From assembly GCA_035623335.1 (NCBI GenBank), contig DASPTQ010000126.1, positions 23,727 to 87,726 of the forward strand: a DNA stretch of 64,000 bases. Direction: 5' to 3'. The notes beneath the pieces were generated by a model. That model saw only the letters and a program-made list of their open reading frames with translations, searched no databases and was not told the origin of the DNA. Positions within the stretch are counted from its first letter, which is position 1; each line of letters begins with the position of its first letter. This document shows positions 23,950-33,562 of the stretch, piece after piece. This stretch comes from JAFAGX01 sp035623335. GTDB taxonomy: Bacteria > Acidobacteriota > Terriglobia > Terriglobales > Acidobacteriaceae. Position numbers and translations under genes: made by a program.

Positions 23950-26653
23950 TTATTGTCCTGACGGTCGCCAGTTGAGCAGCATGGTCAGCGCGAAGCCTTG
24001 CCGTCCTACGTAACGAAACATATAAATGTTGCCATCGCGGCCAATGTCATAGAAGGCCCATGAGGGATGAAGCGGAAGGTCGAACAGCCTGCGCGGATTG
24101 CTTGATTCGAATTTTCCCCCTTCAGCTGTAATGTTTGTTACGTACAGTGTTGTGCCCGATGGGTTGGGAAAGAACAACTCCTTCCCGCTGGGGCTCCATC
24201 GCGGCTGACTCCCACCTTCGATGCTGATCTGCCATCGACCGGCAGCCAGCGCATTCGCAGGCGACGCAACAGGACTGAAGGGAATCACATAGACCTCGAG
24301 GCGGCCCGATTCCTCCGACGTATATGCCAACCATTTACTGTCGGGCGAAAGATCCGTACCAAACGAACTGATGTTCCGTACCAACGCGTGCGGCGCGTCG
24401 CCCCGTTTGAGAGGCGCGACCCAGATCTCTCCGGGGCCGTGCGAATCCGTCGCCCAATATTCGAAGACAATGTAGTTGCCGTCCGCCGACCAGCCTCTAG
24501 GCGAGACAGTGCCTTGCATTTTCGCGACCACCTGTTCGCTACCCAGCCCGTCGCTAGTGCGGACGATAATTGAATCCCCTCCTACACCGTTCTGGTATGC
24601 CACACGGCGGCCATCCGGCGACCAGGTGCCGAACGCGCCGCCCTGGCTCTCCAGACTGATACGGGTGCGGGTGGCGCGGCTCAACTGCGCTACCCAAGTG
24701 TCGGTGCGCGTGCCTTGTGTTCCGATGTAGAGCAGTTGGTCACCCTGGGGAGAAATGCGCAGGCCTGCAGCGGCCGAATAAGAGTTCAACGCCGGGAGTT
24801 TCCCCACCTCATTTCCCATGCGGTCGAATCGCACTAGCTCGTTGCTCGTGGATCCGGTCCCCTCCTCGTACGCGATCGCGCCCTGGGGTGACACGCTGAA
24901 GGCTGCGTAGTTGAACTGGCCGTCGTAGCCGACCGGTTTGGCTACCACTTCGATGTTCGGCTCGAGAGAGAGCCGCTTAAAATCGAAGCCCTGCGCCAGC
25001 AACGTGCCGTCAGCGCGGACATGGAAGATGCGGCCTTGGGTGAATGCCACATTGGAGATAATTCCCGGCAACACCACGGGCCGGGGATCGTGAAGCGAGA
25101 TCAGTTGCACCTGGGCGGACGGTGGCGACTGAACAACATAAGCAATGTGCTCGTTGTCGGGCAAAAAGACGGGAAAGCGGTGGTTGGCCGCAAAAAACCT
25201 TTGTTTCTCTCTGTCCGTAAGATTCGTGAGCGGGGCGGCCGTACCTCCAGACGCCGGTACCCGAAATAGACCAGTGGTGCGGCTTCCGAAGACAATCTCG
25301 CCGCGATTATTCCATGTGCCGCCACGCCCTTCCGCTACAGGGGACAAGTCGATCGCCGATCTTCCGGCCACATCAACGACTTTCAAGAAGTTGCTGGTGA
25401 AGAATCCTATCTGCTTACCGTCTGGTGACCAGAACGGATACGAGGCTCCCTCGGTTCCTGGCAGGGGCGTGAGAGTCGTGCGGTCAAGCGAACGCAGGGA
25501 CAACATGCGAGTACCGCTGCCGTCAGAGGCGACAACCGCGATGTGTGCGCCATCCGGAGAAATCGCCGGCGGGCCATATAGGCCGCTGAAATTGACCGTG
25601 ACTCCGGGCGGGGGCAGGATCGAGAGTGCGACCGGTTGAGCCGGCGGCTTTGCGGACAGGAAATAGAGAGCCAGTCCGCCTACCACCATGCCTATGAACA
25701 AAGCAGCTGCAATCCACAACTTCGAGGTGCTTTGCTTTTGTGCCGGGCGCTGCTTCGGTATCTCCGAAATCCATTTCAGCTGGAGCGCTATGTCGTGCGC
25801 CGAGTGGTAACGGTCGTCAGGAATTTTCTGCAAACATGTCCCGATAACGTAATCCAGCGCAGGCGGCAGGCCAGGACGAAGCTGAGAAGCGGGCAGAGGA
25901 TCATCTTCCAGAATCGCGGAAACTACCTTAATCTGCGTCTTGCCGAGGAAGGGGCGCTTGCCGGTCGCCATCTCATACAACATCGAGCCAAACGCAAAGA
26001 TATCGCTGCGCGCATCCGCCTCCTTGCCCTGACACTGCTCGGGTGCCATGTACTGCACGGTCCCTACCAACGCTCCTGAGGTCGTCAGCGGCGATTGCGT
26101 GGGCGAAGACAGCGTCATAGCCGCTGAAAACACAGGAGCAGATGCGGCGCTCGCTGATGTGCCCGCCATCGCGGGCTTGGCCAAGCCAAAATCCAGCAGC
26201 TTCGCACCTGCGTTCGTCAACATCACGTTCCCAGGTTTTAAATCGCGGTGCACGACTCCGGCACGATGCGCCTGCTCCAAGCCGTCAAGTATGTCGATGC
26301 CTATTTTCAGAAGGTCGGGAACGGCAAGTGCGCCTTTCGTTAAGCGTTGCACTAGTGACTCGCCCTCCAAATATTCCATCACCAGAAAATCGGTGCCGTC
26401 CTGATGGCCGACATCGTACAGGGTGCAAATGTGCGGATGATTTAGCCGGGATGATGCGCGCTTCGCGTTCGAAGCGCTGCTTTAGCTCGGGGGACGACAC
26501 AACAGTGGAGTTGAGTACCTTGATAGCGACCGTGCGATCAAGGCGGGTGTCTCGGGCACGGTACACTTCACCCATGCCGCCTGCGCCTAGCGGCGCCTGA
26601 ATCTCATACGGCCCGAGTTTGCTCCCCGAGCTTACCCCATGTTGTGGCCTCAT
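23950..26653 (-). pseudogene. Ser/Thr protein kinase with PD40 propeller, frameshifted in the N-lobe
   Basis: The first frame (from 26653) gives SGSKLGPYEIQAPLGAGGMG, then EVYRARDTRLDRTVAIKVL: Gly-rich loop and the ATP-binding Lys. After REAR the frame is lost; the other frame resumes LNHPHICTLYDVG and runs to 23950. It contains HRDLKPGNVML, LLDFGLAKP, YMAPEQCQGKEADARSDIFA, one transmembrane helix (LWIAAALFIGMVVGGLALYF) and an extracytoplasmic domain of PD40/WD40-like blades (FWSPDGKQIGFF, RISPQGDQLLYI, RWSPSGKELFFP). A single loss of GC from the run GCGCGC at 26456-26461 explains the shift: restoring it reads EARASSRLNHP. Intact, it would be a roughly 900-residue membrane kinase like the one at 38634. 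Recent loss or assembly error are both possible. Confidence 0.88.
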
Positions 26654-26689
26654 TATAGGCTGAAATCCTGAACGCTTGTTCGGAGAGTG

Positions 26690-26870
26690 CAGATGCTGGG
26701 TGGTTCAATCCCGAGCCGGCTTTGGCTTTACGGCGAAAGCGTTCGAGCACCTGCGGGTCTTGGGCCACATCTTCGGGCAGAACCTTCAGCGCCACGAAAG
26801 TCCAAGCTTTCTGTCCTCAGCCTTGTAGACCACACCCATCCCGCCACCGCCCAGTTTCTCAACGCATAAA
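26690..26870 (-). pseudogene. N-lobe fragment of another Ser/Thr kinase
   Basis: Two minus-strand frames together give VEKLGGGGMGVVYKAEDRKL and MALKVLPEDVAQDPQVLERF, then GLNHPA, after which kinase similarity ends just upstream of the next kinase start. One frameshift lies near 26795. It closely resembles the start of the intact kinase at 38634-41309 (LEKLGGGGMGVVYKAEDTEL, ALKFLPEDLAQDPQSLERF). Confidence 0.75.
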
Positions 26871-27307
26871 GCCACGTTCGCTTCCGTCGGGCTGAGTTGA
26901 GTCCGTATATGTCGGCCTCGTACTCCACTCTTCTCACAAGTAACGGCTAATGGGGCGAATAGATGGCGCACCCTGGCGCTGTCGCCGATCTACAAACAGT
27001 TCACTCTTGGTTTTGCCTCTCCTCCAACCGAGGAGAGCCATTCAAGGACTATAATGGCGCAGCTGTGGCTCTTTCCTCTGGCACCAAGCTCGGGCCGTAT
27101 GAGATCCAGGTCCCACGCCGCCGCGGCCTGAACGGCAAAAAATCGGGCTGAAACTGAGTGAAACTGTAACCGGCTAAACCTATGGCCTTACATGGACTAA
27201 GGTTGTCAATGGTCCTTTTATATTTATATGTGAAATTTCGGGGTCGCTCGGTACTGTCGTTCTTGCAGAAAGTTTTAATTAAAAAGTTTAGGACGCTTAA
27301 GAACACA
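26871..27307 (+). other. Intergenic with a plus-strand kinase N-terminal scrap and a 10-bp tandem pair
   Basis: 27064-27114 on the plus strand reads VALSSGTKLGPYEIQVPRR, the opening of a kinase of the same kind, in the opposite direction to its neighbours. TGAAACTGAG/TGAAACTGTA (27149-27168) is a 10-bp tandem pair like those near the attachment cores, but no core is found beside it. Confidence 0.55.
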
Positions 27308-27685
27308 TTATTGCTGCCGCCCAATGGATGCGACCGTAGTCTCTGTTTCCGCAAGGCAGGCGCGAACCTTCTCCAGAAGATGTGGGAACAGAAACTCTTT
27401 CGGTAGCCAAAGTGTTACGTGTTCCGACTCCACCGGTTCGTACGCGGTCATGACGATGATCGGAAATTTGGAATTCTTCGCACGAATCTCCCGAGCTAGG
27501 TCGAGACCACCCATGCCAGGCATCAGGGAATCAGTGACCACTAAATCGAAATTTTCCTCTTCGAATGCCTCCAGAGCTTCGGCAACATTCCTGGCGGGCA
27601 CAGCATGGTAACCTTCGGCACGCAGGATATCGCAGGACAGGCCGCAGAGCATCTCGTTATCGTCCACCACGAGAATCTTCTTCAT
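27308..27685 (-). CDS. Single-domain response regulator (CheY-like)
   Basis: A 125-residue stand-alone receiver. Acidic pair DD at residues 9-10 (LVVDDNEML), phospho-acceptor Asp near residue 51 (LVVTDSLMPGMGG), switch Thr in VMTAYEP and the conserved Lys in WLPKEFLFPHLL are all present, so it should be phosphorylatable. There is no output domain; the receiver must act through a partner. It lies eight bases downstream of the ClpB-D2-like ATPase gene, with AGGAGG before its ATG, and is surely co-transcribed with it. This suggests the receiver and the ATPase work in one process. No histidine kinase is adjacent. Confidence 0.9.
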   Translation of the reverse strand: MKKILVVDDNEMLCGLSCDILRAEGYHAVPARNVAEALEAFEEENFDLVVTDSLMPGMGGLDLAREIRAKNSKFPIIVMTAYEPVESEHVTLWLPKEFLFPHLLEKVRACLAETETTVASIGRQQ

Positions 27686-27693
27686 GACGCCTC

Positions 27694-28830
27694 CTAATCC
27701 GCGGTCGATGTTTTGCCGACGGCCACCACCGCCTTGCTGAACCCCAAGTTGCCGTCAGGCTTCTTATCCACAATGATGCATTCGCCACCCTTGATCTGGC
27801 CGGTGGCCACGAGGTTGGCTAATCCATACACAATGTTGCGCTCAATGACGCGCTTCAAATGACGGGCACCATACTTCGGATCGGCACCCTCCGTTAATAG
27901 CCAGCGTTTGACTTCGGGTGTGCAGCTGAACGTGAAATGGTTTGGCCCCACCGCATGAATAATGCGCTTCTGCACCTTCTCGAGTTCGAGATCCAGAATC
28001 TGTTCCAACTGTTCGGGCCGCAGCGTGTTGAACACCACAACCTTGTCCAGACGATTCATAAACTCGGGAGAGAACTTCTTGCGCGCGGCTTCCAGCGCGG
28101 TGTGAGCGACTTTCTCATCGAAACTCGCGTCTACCGCCTTCGGTTTCGTGGCAAAACCGATGCCACCTTCGGCAAGATGGCTCATCTCGGCAGCTCCGAG
28201 ATTCGATGTCATGAAGATCATGCATTTGGAAAGATCGACCTGGCTGTTATCGCCGAGCGTGAGAGTGGCTTTGTCAAGGATGCCGAGCAGAAGTTGCCAG
28301 AGCGCCTCCGAAGCCTTTTCGATTTCGTCGAACAACAAGAGCGAGAGCTTGAGTTTTTCGGTGTGATGGCGAGCGAGCGCCTCCTGCGTAAGCAGAGGTG
28401 GCGTTTGCATGTGGCCGATGTAGCCAGGCGGTGAGCCGATCAGCTTCGCAATTTCGTGGTGTTCCTGGAACTCAGCGCAGTTAATCTTGATGAAGGCGCG
28501 GGGATTTCCGAATAGGGCCTCCGCCATCACTTCTACTACGTAGGTTTTGCCTGAGCCCGTGGGTCCAAGGAAAAGCAGATTGCCGACTGGACGATCGGCA
28601 GAACACATTCCGACGGTGAAGATCTGGTAGAGCTCGACGACTGACTCGATGGCCCCATCCTGGCCCACGATCCGGCTCCGAAGGAACGCCTCAAGTTCTC
28701 TTGTGGCCTCGCCCCGGCGGGTCGCATCGAGCGATTGCGCTTCAGCCAAGCCTTCAAGGGAAGTAGCAGTGCTGGGGCCAGCTTCGTTGGACATACGATA
28801 TCCATTCTGCTTACCAGGATAGGCGTTCAC
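27694..28830 (-). CDS. Stand-alone ClpB/ClpA D2-like AAA+ ATPase
   Basis: A 378-residue AAA+ protein corresponding to one Clp/Hsp100 D2 module. Walker A is GPTGSGKT (about residue 89), Walker B LLLFDEIEKA, sensor 1 MTSNLG, arginine-finger region PEFMNRLDKVVVF and sensor 2 in the D2-small domain (DPKYGARHLKRVIE). The pore-loop motif GSPPGYIGH is kept, so substrate threading is plausible. There is no N-domain, no D1 module, no ClpX zinc finger and no obvious ClpP-binding loop, so its partner protease or chaperone role is unknown. The start is uncertain: GTG at 28830 or ATG at 28794. It is followed after eight bases by a CheY-like receiver. Full-length ClpB and ClpA are about twice this size. 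Confidence 0.88.
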   Translation of the reverse strand: MNAYPGKQNGYRMSNEAGPSTATSLEGLAEAQSLDATRRGEATRELEAFLRSRIVGQDGAIESVVELYQIFTVGMCSADRPVGNLLFLGPTGSGKTYVVEVMAEALFGNPRAFIKINCAEFQEHHEIAKLIGSPPGYIGHMQTPPLLTQEALARHHTEKLKLSLLLFDEIEKASEALWQLLLGILDKATLTLGDNSQVDLSKCMIFMTSNLGAAEMSHLAEGGIGFATKPKAVDASFDEKVAHTALEAARKKFSPEFMNRLDKVVVFNTLRPEQLEQILDLELEKVQKRIIHAVGPNHFTFSCTPEVKRWLLTEGADPKYGARHLKRVIERNIVYGLANLVATGQIKGGECIIVDKKPDGNLGFSKAVVAVGKTSTAD

Positions 28831-29505
28831 TTTTTATTCTGGCAGACCCTGTGCCTCCGCACAGTGATAGCGGGCACATCTGTGCTTACCGGCCTCAAAT
28901 CGGAAATGCAGCGCAATCCAGAGAATTGTGCCAAGGACGAAACCGAAGAGCCCATTGCAGGAATTTTCAATGCCGATGGCCGTGACGAAAAACGCTACTG
29001 CCCCGAGCGAACGCTCTCGGTGCCGACTTCACCCCTGCGCAATCATCGCAGCGCGGCGACTCGGGAGAGTACGAGCTCGTAGTGGGCGACAGCCGTGCCC
29101 ATTCGCCGAAGAATTCGCCGGAAGCGGCAGGGGTAAAATCCGATCGCTCCCGGCGGCAGCGTGCGGGCGTGCCATGGCGCACGGAGTTGAAGAGCACTCC
29201 CAGAACCTTGGCTGGTTGAGGTCCCCAGAGTGGGCGAAACGGTTTCATCGTATCGGATCCTGTCATCGAGTCTGTAAGGGAGAGGGTTCGACGCATTGCC
29301 GAGGACAAGATGGGAAAAGATCGACCCGCTGGCGGAGAGGCTGGGCCTTTGACTGGGTTGAGTTCGGACTGGCGGGAATTCCTTGAGGGTTTGCTTCAGA
29401 AGGCAATTGCTGGGTATTCTTCGCTCCCGTAACCGGGCGAGAAAAGACTCAACTAACCCCTGGACATCCCAGCATTCGCCCAGAATGAAAGGACAGCTCA
29501 CCAGG
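28831..29505. other. Intergenic stretch, nothing recognised
   Basis: 675 bases upstream of the Clp-like gene and downstream of the MgtC-like gene. Open frames on both strands lack domains or good ribosome-binding sites. The Clp-like operon's promoter must lie at its left side. Confidence 0.45.
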
Positions 29506-30786
29506 TCAGCGGAACAACTCTGGTAGCGCAAGACCGAAAACGCTTAGGCCGGATAAGAGGAGGAGACTTTGAATGCCTGTCTTTCGATCCGAGAATGCAA
29601 GTGCGTAGATTCCTTTTGCGAGATTGTTACTCGCGGCCGCAATCACGATGCTTCTTACAGCGACAGAGACTGGCGTAAGGCCTCCCGTAGATTGCGCCAT
29701 GCTTAGGACAAAGGGATCCACATCTACCAGACCAACTATGCCCGATAAGGCATAGATGCCGGTCTTTCCCAGTCGAGTGAGCACCAAATCTGTAAGAACC
29801 ACCAGCCCTACGAAAAGGGCTGCAAACAAAAACGCCACCCGGAGTTCCAAAGGATTTCGCGGTGTAAAGCGCCTCTTCGTGATCTGTCCGGAGGCAGCGT
29901 CAGGAAGACGTGACCACATCCAACCAACCAAGACAGCCAGGCAAAACAACGTTAGCAAGGGCGCAGCCAGCACCGCCAAAAGGCGCCTGCTGAAGAGCAA
30001 AAGCAACACTGCTAGTCGCAGATACATTATTCCTGACGCAATGAGGATACCGCCGGAGAACAAGTGACTCTGTTGTTGGCCAGAAGCTTTCTTAGCCAAT
30101 GCAACCGTCGTGGCAGTTGAGGAATAAGCTCCTCCCAGCACGGAGGACAGAATCAGGCCACTTCGCTCTTTCGTGAGATTCAAAAGAAGATAGCTGCCGT
30201 AAGAGATTGCGCTGACCGCTACCACCATTGTCCAGGTCTTGAGAGGGTTGATGCGGAACCGGCTAAATTCGGCGTTAGGCAATACAGGCAAAGCAACCGC
30301 AGTCAGCAGCAGAAATTTCGTAAAGGTCAGAACTTCCCGGGGCGCGATGCGTTCGGATAGTTCCTCGAGGACTTCCTTCAACTCGAGTAAAAGCAAACTG
30401 ATGACCGCGAGCGTGGTTGCGATCCAGTAGTAACCTTGGCACACGAGAGCACCCAAAAGGTAGGTGCCAAGTCCGGAGATCTCGGTTGTAATACCCGGAG
30501 TATCAGAAGCCTTTTCTGAAGTGAGCTTGTGTCGATAAGACACGAGAAGGAATCCACCCACGACAGCGAAACCGATCGCTACAGGCAGGAGTTGATTTCT
30601 GGATAACAACGCCATCACGTAGCCGAGAAGCCCTATGAGCGGAAATGTCCGCACGCCGCCGAAGGAATAGTGCTCAGACTCGGCCTTGTGTTCCTCACGC
30701 TCCAGACCGATAAGGAAGGACAGAAACAGCACAATGAGGATTTTCAATCCTTCCACAGGAAAATATTGCGACAGGTACTCCAACAC
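29506..30786 (-). CDS. MgtC/SapB-like and DUF4010 membrane protein
   Basis: A 426-residue integral membrane protein with about eleven to twelve hydrophobic helices. The N-terminal third resembles the MgtC/SapB family (LSFLIGLEREEHKAES, GGVRTFPLIGLLGYV: the GxERE and RTF motifs). The C-terminal two thirds are DUF4010-like (GGAYSSTATTVALAKK, SGIVGLVDVDPFVLSMAQ). MgtC proteins are linked to growth at low Mg2+ and to membrane-potential control; whether this fused form does the same is unknown. Translation probably begins at GTG 30786. It lies 46 bases after the end of the disrupted TonB-like gene on the same strand, so the two were probably one operon. Confidence 0.85.
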   Translation of the reverse strand: MLEYLSQYFPVEGLKILIVLFLSFLIGLEREEHKAESEHYSFGGVRTFPLIGLLGYVMALLSRNQLLPVAIGFAVVGGFLLVSYRHKLTSEKASDTPGITTEISGLGTYLLGALVCQGYYWIATTLAVISLLLLELKEVLEELSERIAPREVLTFTKFLLLTAVALPVLPNAEFSRFRINPLKTWTMVVAVSAISYGSYLLLNLTKERSGLILSSVLGGAYSSTATTVALAKKASGQQQSHLFSGGILIASGIMYLRLAVLLLLFSRRLLAVLAAPLLTLFCLAVLVGWMWSRLPDAASGQITKRRFTPRNPLELRVAFLFAALFVGLVVLTDLVLTRLGKTGIYALSGIVGLVDVDPFVLSMAQSTGGLTPVSVAVRSIVIAAASNNLAKGIYALAFSDRKTGIQSLLLLSGLSVFGLALPELFR

Positions 30787-30832
30787 GAACTTCTACCCCC
30801 AGCTTTCAAGGTCCGCTCGTTTACTCGATGTG

Positions 30833-31741
30833 TTAATAAAGTCTGAAATTAACCTCGACGTTGACTGGCACCGCCACTGGGATTCCATTCTTGCGGCTGG
30901 GTTCGAACCGCCACTGTCGAATGGCTTCGATCGCTCTTTCATCCAAGCCCATACCCAAGGTCCGTGCAACATGGATGTCGTGCGGGCGCCCTTCCTACTA
31001 TGAGCCATAGAACACCACCGCTTGGTACTTGGCTTTGCGTGCTTCCTCAGAGAACTCCTGATCCGGGCCATAGATAATTCGAGGGGCTGTGACTCCACCA
31101 CCAACTCGATAAACCCCTCCTCCCATGCCTCCACCCGATCCTGGACCAACACCCGGTCCACTGCCTGAGCCACCACCGCCCCCGCTCCCGGAACCGATCC
31201 CGCCGCCCGAACCAACTCCGTTCGATGGTGGTGCAATGATCGATGGCCGAGGATCACCCAATAAACCAGCCCGCGGAAACGGCAGATGAATGTCTGGCGG
31301 TACAACCACGGTTGGTACGACCGGCAGCTTGGGATTCTCATTTCGAATAAGAGAGGCGGGAGGTGCCAGTTGCTGGAGTGAAAGCTTGGGCAAAGTTCCC
31401 TTGGAAGCCGCGAGCTTGTCACGGTCGCCACCGCCGCCTCCCCCTCCTACCTTAGTTCCTGATGGGGGCAAGACATACGGACTGACATCGGTGACAACTT
31501 GCATGATGTGTTGGCTCACCTCATGGCGGTGGGTCACAAGATAACTACTGAGAGCCAGGAACAGCACGCTGGCCAGAACGTGCGCCAGAAAGGATAAAAG
31601 AAAAGTACTCTTACGGATTCCGTAGAGGCCGTACCCTGCGCCGAGAAGGGTCGGCAGGATCAGTGGGTCCCCCGTTGGGGACTCAGTCGAAGATCGGAAT
31701 GGAACTCGCCGCGACCTTCGATATAAAACAAAAGTCGACAT
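30833..31741 (-). pseudogene. TonB-family energy transducer, disrupted near its C-terminal domain
   Basis: From ATG 31741 the protein begins with a cytoplasmic stretch, one membrane helix (STFLLSFLAHVLASVLFLALS), a Pro-rich periplasmic linker and long Gly/Ser runs (GGGIGSGSGGGGGSG). The TonB C-terminal domain starts APRIIYGPDQEFSEEARKAK, then two consecutive in-frame stops follow YGS at about 31000. Beyond them the same frame reads RPHDIHVARTLGMGLDERA, IEAIRQWRFEPSRK and VPVNVEVNFRLY, the normal domain end. Between, a +1 frame spells WLIVG, so a small compensated pair of indels hides the expected VVLWLIVG. The gene is therefore almost whole but interrupted. TonB would couple the proton motive force to outer-membrane receptors such as the one at 62889. 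Sequencing error is possible. Confidence 0.8.
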
Positions 31742-31861
31742 TTCGGCCCCACAACTTTGGCCGACAGTGCCCGGTGGCACATCCGATCTCCGGATCAGGA
31801 GTGGTGCTATTTGAAGCTGGACAGCACCGCAGATTCCTTGGTTCCGGGCAATTCTTCGCCT

Positions 31862-32263
31862 TCAGCTCAAGCCGATCACCATCGCTCGCTGCTCGTCCGA
31901 CAGGAATGGGGAGGAGTTGACGGCGGAATCCAGCGTGGCTTCGAGGTCCTCTCCCCTGACGCACAGGAGTTCGCCGACGAGCCAGAAGAAAAATACGGTT
32001 ATGAGGGCTCCAATGGCGAGTCCAGCCGGACGCAGCCAGTCAGCGGCCGGGGTCAGCGGCGTCAGGACGGTGTGAGCTGCAGCGATGGCTGCGCAGAAAA
32101 TAAAGGCGCCAAGTGTCCAGCCCATTGTTTGAATGAGCTCTCCAGCCTGCACCACCCGGTGTGCGTGCGCGTAGCCATCCGCATAGCGGTAGCTCGCATT
32201 CCTGCTTTCGATGATTTCGGGGCGCTGCGGTCGGGCTGCAGTAATGGGAATTGGTGTGTTCAT
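31862..32263 (-). CDS. Two-helix membrane protein of unknown function
   Basis: A 133-residue protein with two predicted transmembrane helices (TLGAFIFCAAIAAAHTVLT and AGLAIGALITVFFFWLVGELL) between a 45-residue N-terminal region and a short acidic tail (SPFLSDEQRAMVIGL). The N-terminal region includes an Arg/Tyr-rich part (SRNASYRYADGYAHAHRV). No family is recognised. The start ATG has GGAGGCCACC upstream, which is a good ribosome-binding site. It is upstream of the TonB-like gene on the same strand with about 120 bases between, so co-transcription is possible but not certain. A 15-bp tandem repeat lies just upstream. Confidence 0.65.
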   Translation of the reverse strand: MNTPIPITAARPQRPEIIESRNASYRYADGYAHAHRVVQAGELIQTMGWTLGAFIFCAAIAAAHTVLTPLTPAADWLRPAGLAIGALITVFFFWLVGELLCVRGEDLEATLDSAVNSSPFLSDEQRAMVIGLS

Positions 32264-32761
32264 GGTGGCCTCCGTTCTCTCGAATAGGCTCTGGCCGCGA
32301 GCAGGGATGTCACGAGCAGGGATGTCATATGCGATTTACTCTTTGATTCCAACCTGCGCCTTTCTTCCCGCGTCGGCAGTGACTGCGCTCACCCAGAGTT
32401 GTGATAGTCGTGAGCGCCTCTTAGACGGGCCGCTCAAGGTATTTCCCAGTGCAATTGTGCGAGCGCTTAGAACCCCCGCTTAGGGGTCAACGAGCGATAC
32501 CAGGAACTTTCTCCAATTTCGACCCCACAATTCGAGCGGACTCCAGTGCATAGGGAGCTCAGCGCAGACCTATTCACTTCACTCGATGGCTTCGCCTGCG
32601 GCAAGGATGATGCGGCGGCGAGGCATCTTGTTGGCGGGACATTTGAATGGCGGGGGAGAGATGGCTCCAACAACAATCAAGGTCGAGTCTTGACCGCTAC
32701 AGCTTAGAGGATCTGATTGCAGGTGAATTGGGGAGGGCTTTGCCCTCCCCATCCCAGATCT
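32264..32761. repeat. Intergenic with a perfect 15-bp tandem duplication and an Hsp20 3' hairpin
   Basis: CGAGCAGGGATGTCA occurs twice without gap (32298-32327), 35 bases upstream of the two-helix membrane protein's start. GGGGAGGGC-TTT-GCCCTCCCC (32730-32750) is a perfect 9-bp hairpin just after the Hsp20 stop; it lacks a good T-run on the minus strand, so it may end or stabilise the hsp20 mRNA without being a textbook terminator. Confidence 0.6.
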
Positions 32762-33241
32762 TTAAGCTGCCTTCAAGGTCTTTGCTACGTTTACTTTGAT
32801 TTGCTTCGGCTTGGCCTCCGCGCGCTTAGGCAATTCGATGGCCAGCACTCCGTGCACATAATTGGCTTCGATCTTTCCTGGATCCACCGTGCTCGGAAGC
32901 GTGAACGATCGTGAGAACGTCCCGTAATGCTGCTCTTTGCGACGGAAGTGTTCTTCTTTGACTTCCTTCTCAAGCTTGCGTTCGCCACTCACGGTCAGGA
33001 CATTGCCCTCCATCTCAACGTTCAAGTCCTTTTCTTCCATGCCCGGAATTTCCACCTTGAACATCAGCTTGTGAGCATCCTCGTAGATGTCCACCGGTGG
33101 AGCAAATCCCCATGCGCCCAGAGGCTCCTCAGTCCCACGCACCAGTGGTGCCCTGCCAAAGAAGTCTTCGAATAAACGATTCATCCGTTCCTGAATGGAC
33201 ATGGGTTCATGGAACGGCTGCCAACGGAGCAACGATCCCAT
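32762..33241 (-). CDS. Hsp20 / alpha-crystallin small heat-shock protein
   Basis: A 159-residue small heat-shock protein, an ATP-independent holdase. The alpha-crystallin domain spans about residues 45-140: PPVDIYEDAHKLMFKVEIPG, MEEKDLNVEMEGNVLTVSGE and the A-x-x-x-n-GVL motif in ANYVHGVLAIELPK. A C-terminal IxV-type contact is present in QIKVNV. The N-terminal arm contains MNRLFEDFFGR, normal for bacterial class A Hsp20. The start ATG has AAGGAGG nine bases upstream. No HspR-type repeat or CIRCE-like element was seen in its leader. Complete and undamaged. Confidence 0.95.
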   Translation of the reverse strand: MGSLLRWQPFHEPMSIQERMNRLFEDFFGRAPLVRGTEEPLGAWGFAPPVDIYEDAHKLMFKVEIPGMEEKDLNVEMEGNVLTVSGERKLEKEVKEEHFRRKEQHYGTFSRSFTLPSTVDPGKIEANYVHGVLAIELPKRAEAKPKQIKVNVAKTLKAA

Positions 33242-33562
33242 AGCGACCTCCTTGTAGATAACAATCTAGATTTGGTTTGTTCTTGTTTGCGAGCGTGCGG
33301 GCTCACCGCGGACTAATGAGCGGTCCGCGTTGACGAGGACACGCAGAAACCATAAAAGCACATCGAACTCAAAATGTCGGTGAGTCAAGTCACGAACCCA
33401 AGTGCGGTGCAAGGGCCTTCACTGAAGTACGGTTGTGGACTCGTGCGCTGATCACTGAAAGAGGGGTTCGTCTGGGAAGCCTGAACGTTGCGTCTATTGA
33501 GATATCCCCATTAGACTCCTACCAATGGGTTATAAATGCATATGCTGTAAAGGAGGCACTCT
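33242..33562. other. Divergent promoter region between hsp20 and the hydrolase gene
   Basis: 320 bases with the ribosome-binding sites of both genes (AAGGAGGTCGC for hsp20; AAAGGAGGC for the hydrolase). No clear operator or sigma-factor boxes identified. Confidence 0.45.

Noticed and set aside
32730..32750. Rho-independent terminator of hsp20
   Set aside because: The hairpin is perfect but no T-run follows it on the minus strand, so it is recorded only as a hairpin.
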